The notes under the pieces were generated by a model. It ran no database searches, was not told the origin of the DNA, and saw only the letters and a program-made list of their open reading frames with translations. The position numbers and the translations under genes are program-made. Source: Rhodospirillaceae bacterium (lineage in GTDB: Bacteria; Pseudomonadota; Alphaproteobacteria; Rhodospirillales; Magnetospirillaceae). From it: a stretch of DNA of 8,369 bases. The stretch covers positions 1 to 8,369 of the forward strand of contig DUZC01000079.1 of the NCBI GenBank assembly GCA_013349735.1, given 5' to 3'. Positions 1 to 5,617 of this stretch are shown piece by piece (position 1 is the stretch's first letter; the number at the start of each line of letters is the position of its first letter).

Positions 1-333
1 ATGACCCGATTTCTTTTTGCTTTGCTGGCGATGAGCGCGATCGGCTGGTTGCCGTTCCGAGCAACGGCCGAAGGCAAAGACGTGACCGTCCTGATTCATA
101 ACTATAGCTTTACGCCAACTGAGGTAACGGTGCCCAAGGGAAGCAAAGTAACTTGGACAAATAGCGACGAAACGCCGCACACGGTTTTAACCGTCGACAA
201 GAAACTCCGTTCACCGCCGATGGATACCGGGGAAAGCTTCAGCAAAGTTTATGACGAGGTTGGAAGCTATCCTTATGTCTGCGGCCTTCACCCGCAAATG
301 AAGGGAATGGTGGTGGTCAAGCCGACCGAGTGA
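1..333 (+). CDS. Exported type 1 copper protein (cupredoxin, amicyanin/pseudoazurin-like)
   Basis: A 110-residue small blue copper protein, probably a periplasmic single-electron carrier. Residues 1-23 form a signal peptide: a basic start (MTR), a hydrophobic stretch and a likely cleavage site after ATA at residue 23. The remaining ~87 residues are one cupredoxin domain. The copper ligands are visible as His60 (in TPHTV), Cys94, His97 and Met100. The C-x2-H-x2-M loop (CGLHPQM) has the short spacing typical of amicyanin. The start codon is the first base of the window, so the ribosome binding site and any upstream operon partner cannot be seen. The gene ends 23 bases from the 3' end of the convergent DAHP synthase gene, so the two are not co-transcribed. 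No methylamine dehydrogenase gene is present to support a true amicyanin role, and the redox partner is unknown. The family assignment is firm; the specific function is not. Confidence 0.9.
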   Translation: MTRFLFALLAMSAIGWLPFRATAEGKDVTVLIHNYSFTPTEVTVPKGSKVTWTNSDETPHTVLTVDKKLRSPPMDTGESFSKVYDEVGSYPYVCGLHPQMKGMVVVKPTE

Positions 334-356
334 ACACCAAGCGTCAGAATCTTGAG

Positions 357-1730
357 CTAGGATGCCTGCGCGACAGTGCGGCCCTGCGACCGCTCGTCCT
401 TCAGGCTTTCGGCGATCAGAAAGGCCAGCTCCAACGCTTGCGTGGCGTTAAGCCGGGGGTCGCAGTGGGTATGATAGCGATCGCCCAGACGCGCTTCGGT
501 AATGGCCTGCGTGCCGCCGATACATTCGGTGACATCCTGGCCCGTCATTTCAAAATGCACGCCGCCCGCCTTGGTGCCTTCTGCCCGATGCACGGCGAAC
601 GAGCTTTTCACTTCGGCCAGGATCCGGTCAAAGGACCGCGTTTTATAGTCGCCCATTTTAACCGTATTGGCATGCATTGGATCGGACAGCCAAACCACCG
701 AACGTCCTTCCCGTTTGACCGCACGCAGCAAGGGCGGCAATTTGACCTCGACCTGATCCGCCCCCATCCGGGTGATTATGGTCAGACGCCCCGGCTCATT
801 GGCCGGGTTTAAAATATCGATCAGACGCAGCAGATCGTCGGGCGAGGTGGTCGGACCGGCTTTACAACCGACCGGGTTGCCAACCCCGCGCAGAAATTCG
901 ACATGGGCGCCATCGGCCTGTCGGGTGCGATCCCCGATCCACAGCATATGCGCGGAACAGTCGTACCAATCGCCGGTCGTGGAATCGACCCGGGTCAAAG
1001 CCTGTTCATATTGCAAAATCAGCGATTCGTGACTGGTAAAGAAATCCGTCTCGCGGATTTGCGGGGTGGTCTCCGAGGTCAGGCCGCAGGCCTCCATGAA
1101 GGCCAGGGTTTCATCGAGCCGGGCACAGAGATCGGCATAGCGTGCCCCGGAATTACCGGCGACAAAGCCAAGATTCCACTGATGCACTTTATGCAAATCG
1201 GCATAGCCGCCCTGGGCAAAAGCCCGCAACAGATTCAAAGTGGCGGCGGATTGATTATAAGCCCGCACCAGCCGCTCGGGATCGGGATTGCGGGCGTCAC
1301 TGGTAAAATCCATGCCATTGATCATGTCGCCGCGGTAAGAGGGCAAAGAGACCCCTCCCAATTCCTCGAACGGAGCCGAACGCGGCTTGGCAAACTGACC
1401 GGCCAGGCGCCCAACCTTGACCACCGGGCAGGCGGCGCCAAAGGTCAACACCACCGCCATCTGCAATAACACACGGAAGGTGTCACGGATGTTATTGGCA
1501 TGAAATTCGGCAAAGCTTTCCGCGCAATCCCCGCCCTGCAGCACAAACGCCTTACCTTCTGCCGCTTTGGCCAGATGGGCCTTGAGGCGGCGGGCCTCAC
1601 CGGCGAACACCAGCGGCGGGTAAGTCCGCAGCTGCGCTTCAACCGCCGTCAGTTTGGCCTGATCGGGATAATCCGGCACCTGCTGGATCGGCTTGCTGCG
1701 CCAGCTCTCCGGGGTCCACTTCTCAGTCAT
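357..1730 (-). CDS. 3-deoxy-7-phosphoheptulonate synthase, class II (plant type)
   Basis: This cytoplasmic enzyme condenses phosphoenolpyruvate and erythrose 4-phosphate to DAHP, the first step of the shikimate pathway to aromatic amino acids. The 457-residue length is normal for class II enzymes. Family blocks are plain: QGGDCAESF (65-73), GRLAGQFAKPRS (107-118), YRGDMING (132-139), TSHESL (232-237), WIGDRTRQ (264-271), NPVGCKAGPT (285-294), the ITRMGAD block (319-325) and HTHCDPRLN (420-428). By comparison with the characterised family the metal ligands should be Cys69, His353, Glu394 and Asp424, and all are present. I chose the ATG at 1730 because an AGAGGA ribosome binding site lies just upstream. 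An in-frame ATG at 1811 would add 27 residues unlike the family and lacks a good site. The gene is monocistronic within the window: convergent with the cupredoxin gene and divergent from the membrane protein gene. It would be called aroG, aroF or aroH depending on the genome, so no symbol is given. Confidence 0.97.
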   Translation of the reverse strand: MTEKWTPESWRSKPIQQVPDYPDQAKLTAVEAQLRTYPPLVFAGEARRLKAHLAKAAEGKAFVLQGGDCAESFAEFHANNIRDTFRVLLQMAVVLTFGAACPVVKVGRLAGQFAKPRSAPFEELGGVSLPSYRGDMINGMDFTSDARNPDPERLVRAYNQSAATLNLLRAFAQGGYADLHKVHQWNLGFVAGNSGARYADLCARLDETLAFMEACGLTSETTPQIRETDFFTSHESLILQYEQALTRVDSTTGDWYDCSAHMLWIGDRTRQADGAHVEFLRGVGNPVGCKAGPTTSPDDLLRLIDILNPANEPGRLTIITRMGADQVEVKLPPLLRAVKREGRSVVWLSDPMHANTVKMGDYKTRSFDRILAEVKSSFAVHRAEGTKAGGVHFEMTGQDVTECIGGTQAITEARLGDRYHTHCDPRLNATQALELAFLIAESLKDERSQGRTVAQAS

Positions 1731-1874
1731 GACAGTCCTCTGTGCAAAATTCGGCGGTAAGGGCCTGCATATACGCTGTTGCGACAAGAATTTCCAGCAC
1801 CGGAGCAGCAAATCGCCAGATTGATGATGGCTCTCCCGTCGACAGAGCGCTTGTGCTAGAAAGAGGAGCCGGCC
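1731..1874. promoter_or_regulatory. Divergent intergenic region (promoters expected)
   Basis: These 144 bases separate the leftward DAHP synthase gene from the rightward membrane protein gene, so promoters for both should lie here. On the minus strand a TATATG hexamer at 1773-1768 could be a -10 element for the synthase gene, but no convincing -35 partner is visible. On the plus strand I see no strong -35/-10 pair. No clear operator, riboswitch or attenuator was recognised. Confidence 0.35.
1862..1868 (+). promoter_or_regulatory. Ribosome binding site deciding the start of the membrane protein gene
   Basis: AGAGGAG lies 6 bases before the ATG at 1875, an ideal spacing. The alternative in-frame ATG at 1935 has no comparable site before it, so the upstream start is preferred. 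Confidence 0.65.
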
Positions 1875-2303
1875 ATGATAACGTTGCGGGGGCGCGAAGA
1901 CTTTGCCAAAAATGGGGTGTTATTCGTGCAAAAGATGAATACACAAAAAGCGCTCAAATGGGTGGGCATCATTGCCAGCACTCTTTGGATCATCGTTTCT
2001 ATTTACACCGCTTTTTTTGATGTCGATCCGGACCAGTTTGGCTTCAAATCGCCGGAGGTTGAAGCCCGCATGCAAAATTGCGGCGGCAGCTTTAAACAGC
2101 GCTATGAATGTAAAGAGGCGGCAATCCTTGCTAAGCACCGTCAAAGTTTTGTGCTTTGGATCGAGAAAGTCGCGGCCATACTTGGCCCCCCTTTGGCATT
2201 GGCTTTTCTGATCCGTCTGGCGAACCGGCAAGCCCCCAAAGAGGAAGAGGACGACCTTTACGGTCGTCGCCCACCGCCCGTGAAAAAGCGCCGGGTTCGT
2301 TAG
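1875..2303 (+). CDS. Small two-helix membrane protein of unknown function
   Basis: I do not recognise this 142-residue protein. It has a basic N-terminal segment, a first hydrophobic helix at about residues 28-48, and a loop of about 43 residues containing Cys69 and Cys79. A second hydrophobic helix follows at about 92-113. The tail is acidic then strongly basic (EEEDD followed by RRPPPVKKRRVR). The positive-inside rule places both ends in the cytoplasm and the loop, with its two cysteines, in the periplasm, where they could form a disulfide (inference). The start at 1875 is supported by a strong ribosome binding site. A start at Met21 (position 1935) would remove 20 residues that are not part of either helix and remains possible. 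It reads in the same direction as the hydrogenase operon but is separated from it by a 95-base leader, so a functional link is not shown. Bias toward charged ends and two plausible helices support a real gene. Confidence 0.75.
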   Translation: MITLRGREDFAKNGVLFVQKMNTQKALKWVGIIASTLWIIVSIYTAFFDVDPDQFGFKSPEVEARMQNCGGSFKQRYECKEAAILAKHRQSFVLWIEKVAAILGPPLALAFLIRLANRQAPKEEEDDLYGRRPPPVKKRRVR

Positions 2304-2386
2304 CCTGAAATATTTACCAAAGGGGGTAATGCTTTTCCTCGGGTCTCTGTCATACTACAAAAAATAGCTGCCAAAGCGCAGAAGAG
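2304..2386 (+). promoter_or_regulatory. Leader and probable promoter region of the hox operon
   Basis: This short leader before hoxF is the natural place for the operon promoter. It contains an inverted repeat TTACC (2314-2318), six bases, GGTAA (2325-2329), which could be an operator half-site pair. A CATACT hexamer at 2351-2356 could serve as a -10 element, but there is no good -35 match. I find no convincing sigma-54 (-24/-12) promoter, although some hox operons use one, and no FNR-type TTGAT-N4-ATCAA box. Assignment as a promoter region rests mainly on position. Confidence 0.4.
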
Positions 2387-2392
2387 AGGAGG
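2387..2392 (+). promoter_or_regulatory. Ribosome binding site deciding the hoxF start
   Basis: A perfect AGGAGG ends 6 bases before the ATG at 2399. An in-frame TTG at 2393 directly abuts the site and cannot be the start because it leaves no spacer. The first codon of hoxF is therefore the ATG at 2399. Confidence 0.85.
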
Positions 2393-2398
2393 TTGCCG

Positions 2399-4264
2399 AT
2401 GCCACCCGTGCATTCCGACGCGGCCGAAACCAGACAGTCAGACGTCATCGCCACCGTTCTGGCCCGCTATCGCCATGATCCGGTTTATCTGATGCAGATC
2501 CTGCGCGAAGTGCAGGAAGAATTGGACTGGTTGTCTCCGTCCACCCTTACCGCCATCGCCGCCGGCACCCGCTTGCCGCGCGCCAGAGTGGAAGGCGTCG
2601 CCGGGTTTTATCACTTTTTTCATCAGAGGCCTTTGGGGCGCTACCGCGTCTTGTGGAGTGACAATATCATTGAACAGATGGCCGGCAGCGGCGATCTGAT
2701 GGGCCGGATGTGCAAAAAGCTGTGGCTGAAACCGGGCGAGGTTTCCCCCGACCAACTGGTCAGCGTGGACACCACCTCCTGCACGGGGATGAGCGATCAG
2801 GGACCCGCCATCCTGGTTAACGCTTTGCCCGTGACGCATATGACCAGTGAGCGGGTCGATCAGGTCGTCGCCTTGATCCGCCAGAAAACCCCCGTGAGCG
2901 AATGGCCCGCAGACTTTTTTAAAGTGGACGACAATATTCGCCGTCGCGATTTGCTGCTGGGCAACCAGATGGCTCCCGGGGATGCCTTGCGGGCCATGAC
3001 CGACCCCCAATCTGTGCTTGATGCCATCAAAGCCTCCGGATTACGCGGTCGCGGCGGGGCAGGCTTCTCCACCGGCCAGAAATGGGACTTCTGCCGCAAT
3101 GCCGTGGGCAGTGGCGAGAATCCCCAGCATTATGTCGTCTGCAATGCCGACGAAGGCGAGCCGGGCACCTTCAAGGACCGCGTATTGCTGTCGTCCTTTG
3201 CCGATCTGGTCTTTGAAGGCATGACGGTTGCCGCTTATGTCGTCGGCGCTCGTAAGGGCTTTGTCTATCTGCGCGGCGAATATCGCTATCTGCTTGGCCC
3301 CCTGAACGCCGTTTTGGAAAAAAGGCGCCAAAGCCAACTGCTGGGCAAAAGCATTCAGGGCCGCATGGGCTTTGATTTCGATATAGAAATTCATCTTGGC
3401 GCCGGAGCCTATATCTGCGGCGAAGAGACCGCCCTGTTGGAATCGCTTGAAGGCAAGCGTGGCGTTCCCCGCAAGAGACCGCCTTTTCCGGTCACCGAAG
3501 GCTTCCTGGGCCAACCCACCGCTGTCAACAATGTTGAAACCCTGGCCGCTGCGGCGCTTATCGCGGCCAAGGGGGCTGATTGGTACAAGGCGGTCGGCAC
3601 CGTTAAGTCCGCAGGCACCAAGTTATTATCGGTGTCCGGCGACTGCCAATGGCCGGGCATCTATGAATATCCCTATGGCGTCACCGTCGCCCAGGTACTG
3701 GCTGATTGTGGCGCCCGCAATACCCAGGCCTGCCAGATTGCCGGTGCCTCGGGGCTTTGTGTCGCGCCCGACGAGTTCGGCCGGCGCCTGGCCTTTGAAG
3801 ATATTCCTACAGGCGGCTCGTTCATGGTTTTTGACAACAGCCGTGACATGTTCGCCGTCGCCCATAATTTTGCGCATTTCTTTGCCAATGAAAGTTGCGG
3901 CTTCTGCACCCCCTGCCGCGTTGGCACCTCTTTGCTGTGCAATGCTCTGGACAAGATCCGCGATGGTCATGGCGGCGAATATGACATCAATGATATCTGG
4001 CGGATCATCCGGACTCTGAGGACCGCCAGCCATTGCGGGCTCGGTCAAACCGCCGGCAATTGCGTCGCCGACAGCTTGCAGAAGTTTCGCCCCTCCTTTG
4101 AGTTACGGCTTAATTCCCGTGATTTTGAACCCGCCTTCGATCTCGATCAGGCCCTTTCCCGAATGCGTGATGTGACGGGCCGCGACGACCCCGGCGCCCA
4201 TTTTCATTTAGACCATCGCAAATCAAAGCAGGGTATCGGCACCAAGCTGGGAGATCCGGCATGA
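2399..4264 (+). CDS. hoxF: NAD-reducing hydrogenase diaphorase large subunit HoxF
   Basis: HoxF exchanges electrons between NAD(H) and the iron-sulfur chain of the cytoplasmic soluble hydrogenase; it is a fusion of NuoE- and NuoF-like domains. The protein is 621 residues, slightly longer than the roughly 600 of Cupriavidus HoxF. Residues ~1-150 are NuoE-like. Of the four [2Fe-2S] ligands expected there only Cys128 (TTSCTGMSD) remains, so no cluster is expected in this domain. The NuoF-like part follows, with the glycine-rich loop GRGGAGF (217-223), CNADEGEPGTFKDR (from 248) and GAGAYICGEETALLES (334-349) for FMN and NADH. A [4Fe-4S] site is formed by Cys500, Cys503, Cys506 and Cys546 (SCGFCTPCR and HCGLG). 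The last ~30 residues (from about 590) form a polar tail containing HFHLDH, beyond the usual end. The ATG at 2399 has a perfect ribosome binding site. The gene overlaps hoxU by four bases (ATGA), which indicates translational coupling. Confidence 0.97.
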   Translation: MPPVHSDAAETRQSDVIATVLARYRHDPVYLMQILREVQEELDWLSPSTLTAIAAGTRLPRARVEGVAGFYHFFHQRPLGRYRVLWSDNIIEQMAGSGDLMGRMCKKLWLKPGEVSPDQLVSVDTTSCTGMSDQGPAILVNALPVTHMTSERVDQVVALIRQKTPVSEWPADFFKVDDNIRRRDLLLGNQMAPGDALRAMTDPQSVLDAIKASGLRGRGGAGFSTGQKWDFCRNAVGSGENPQHYVVCNADEGEPGTFKDRVLLSSFADLVFEGMTVAAYVVGARKGFVYLRGEYRYLLGPLNAVLEKRRQSQLLGKSIQGRMGFDFDIEIHLGAGAYICGEETALLESLEGKRGVPRKRPPFPVTEGFLGQPTAVNNVETLAAAALIAAKGADWYKAVGTVKSAGTKLLSVSGDCQWPGIYEYPYGVTVAQVLADCGARNTQACQIAGASGLCVAPDEFGRRLAFEDIPTGGSFMVFDNSRDMFAVAHNFAHFFANESCGFCTPCRVGTSLLCNALDKIRDGHGGEYDINDIWRIIRTLRTASHCGLGQTAGNCVADSLQKFRPSFELRLNSRDFEPAFDLDQALSRMRDVTGRDDPGAHFHLDHRKSKQGIGTKLGDPA

Positions 4265-5040
4265 GTGACACACAAGAGACAAACTGTTTTTTCCTTGATG
4301 ACGAGGCGATCCCCTTCACACCGGGGCAAACCATCATTCAGGCGGCGTTAACCGCAGGAAAATATATTCCGCATCTTTGCTACCATCCCGAATTCAAGCC
4401 GCACGGATCGTGCAAGCTCTGCACGGTACGCATCGACAGCCGCACCATCGCCACCGAGGACGGACAAACCATCAAGATACCCGGCCGGGCGGCGGCGTCC
4501 TGCACCACCCCGGCCCAAGCCGGTCAGCATGTGGAAAGCAATATTCCTGAACTGTTGGATTTGCGGCGAACCCTGATCCAAATGCTTTTGGTTGAAGGCA
4601 ATCACTTTTGTCCATCTTGCGAAAAAAGTGGCAGCTGTCTGCTGCAAGGACTTGCCTATGCCCTTGGGGTTATGAACCCACATTTTCCGCAATATTTCTC
4701 CAAGCGCGAAGTTGATGCGTCACACCCCGATATTTTACTTGACCTAAATCGCTGCATTTTATGCGAGCTCTGTATTCGCGCCAGCGCCGAAGTCGACAAA
4801 AAACATGTCTTTTCCCTGTCAGGGCGCGGCCATAGCAAACATCTGATCTGTAACGCCGAGAGCGGTAAATTGGGGGATACCAATTTTTCCGCCACCGACA
4901 AGGCCGCCAATGTCTGCCCGGTCGGCGTGATCTTGCACAAGCGGCATGGCTTTGAAACGCCTTATGGCCAAAGACGCTTTGATCAGAACCCTATCAACGC
5001 CCATGCGGAACAATACGCACCGGTCAAGGAGCAGGTCTGA
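4261..5040 (+). CDS. hoxU: NAD-reducing hydrogenase diaphorase small subunit HoxU
   Basis: HoxU is the iron-sulfur relay between HoxF and the hydrogenase module, related to the N-terminal part of complex I subunit NuoG. The 259 residues hold three ligand sets. A plant-ferredoxin-like [2Fe-2S] site is formed by Cys40, Cys51, Cys54 and Cys81. A His-Cys3 [4Fe-4S] site is suggested by NHFCPSCEKSGSC (Cys117, Cys120, Cys126, with His115 the likely fourth ligand). A further [4Fe-4S] site is formed by Cys165, Cys168, Cys171 and Cys219 (CILCELC and NVCPVG). The His is two residues before the first Cys, not four as in typical NuoG; I recall the same spacing in other HoxU proteins. The start ATG overlaps the hoxF stop, with GGGAG (4249-4253) 7 bases upstream. 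It shares one base with hoxY, so expression is tightly coupled across the operon. The assignment is very secure from the motifs and the neighbours. Confidence 0.97.
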   Translation: MSDTQETNCFFLDDEAIPFTPGQTIIQAALTAGKYIPHLCYHPEFKPHGSCKLCTVRIDSRTIATEDGQTIKIPGRAAASCTTPAQAGQHVESNIPELLDLRRTLIQMLLVEGNHFCPSCEKSGSCLLQGLAYALGVMNPHFPQYFSKREVDASHPDILLDLNRCILCELCIRASAEVDKKHVFSLSGRGHSKHLICNAESGKLGDTNFSATDKAANVCPVGVILHKRHGFETPYGQRRFDQNPINAHAEQYAPVKEQV

Positions 5041-5597
5041 TGAACGCCGCCGCCCCTGCCGTCAAACCGAAATTGCTGGTGGCCACCACATCCTTGGCCG
5101 GCTGTTTCGGTTGCCATATGTCTTTACTGGATATCGACGAACGCCTGCTGGACCTGATTGATCTGGTCGCGTTTGACCGCTCTCCGATTACCGATATCAA
5201 ACATTGCAGTCCCCATTGCGACGTCGGCATTATCGAAGGCGGAGTCTGCAATGCTGAAAATGTGCATGTGCTGCACGAATTCCGCAAGAACTGTAAAATT
5301 CTTATCGCCATCGGGGCCTGCGCCATCAATGGCGGTTTGCCGGCCCAGCGCAACAGCCTGGATATCGGGGATATCCTGGCCGCCGTCTATGCCTTGCCAG
5401 GACGCGGTGTCCAGGTTCCCAACGACCCGGAAATTCCGCTGTTGCTTAACGCCGTCCATCCTTTGCATGAAGTCGTCAAGATTGACTATTTCCTGCCGGG
5501 CTGCCCCCCATCGGGCGATGCTATCTGGAAGTTTCTGACCGACCTGCTGGCGGGGCGCACCCCGTCGCTGGGCCATGGTCTGATCCATTATGATTGA
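5040..5597 (+). CDS. hoxY: NAD-reducing [NiFe]-hydrogenase small subunit HoxY
   Basis: HoxY carries the proximal [4Fe-4S] cluster that passes electrons between the NiFe site in HoxH and the diaphorase subunits. At 185 residues it is short, as is normal for group 3d small subunits, which lack the medial and distal cluster domain of membrane-bound hydrogenases. The four cluster ligands are Cys22 and Cys25 (GCFGCHMSLLD), Cys94 (IGACAINGG) and Cys155 (PGCPPSG). There is no twin-arginine signal peptide, in agreement with a cytoplasmic enzyme. The related Cupriavidus subunit also binds a second FMN; this cannot be read from the sequence. The ATG at 5040 shares its first base with the hoxU stop (TGATG) and has AAGGAG (5026-5031) eight bases upstream. 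The gene is followed at once by hoxH. Confidence 0.97.
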   Translation: MNAAAPAVKPKLLVATTSLAGCFGCHMSLLDIDERLLDLIDLVAFDRSPITDIKHCSPHCDVGIIEGGVCNAENVHVLHEFRKNCKILIAIGACAINGGLPAQRNSLDIGDILAAVYALPGRGVQVPNDPEIPLLLNAVHPLHEVVKIDYFLPGCPPSGDAIWKFLTDLLAGRTPSLGHGLIHYD

Positions 5598-5599
5598 AG

Positions 5600-5605
5600 A
5601 GGGAG
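5600..5605 (+). promoter_or_regulatory. Probable ribosome binding site of hoxH, with long spacing
   Basis: AGGGAG overlaps the region just after the hoxY stop and lies 12 bases before the ATG at 5618, longer than the usual 5-9. The in-frame TTG at 5594 lies upstream of this site, and the ATG at 5590 is out of frame, so 5618 is the best start. Coupling to hoxY translation may compensate for the spacing. Confidence 0.5.
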
Positions 5606-5617
5606 CCAGTTCCAGCG

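Noticed and set aside
330..1469. Long open frames on the plus strand opposite the DAHP synthase gene
   Set aside because: They are antisense to a gene with all class II family motifs, lack ribosome binding sites, and their products resemble no protein family.
1731..1811. N-terminal extension of DAHP synthase from an ATG at 1811
   Set aside because: The extra 27 residues do not look like the family or a targeting sequence, and the ATG at 1730 has a clear AGAGGA site.
2438..3514. Minus-strand open frames of up to 190 codons opposite hoxF
   Set aside because: They arise from GC-rich codon bias; hoxF on the plus strand is unambiguous across the whole stretch.
5594..5617. TTG start adding eight residues to HoxH
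   Set aside because: It lies upstream of the likely ribosome binding site and overlaps the hoxY stop; the ATG at 5618 fits better.
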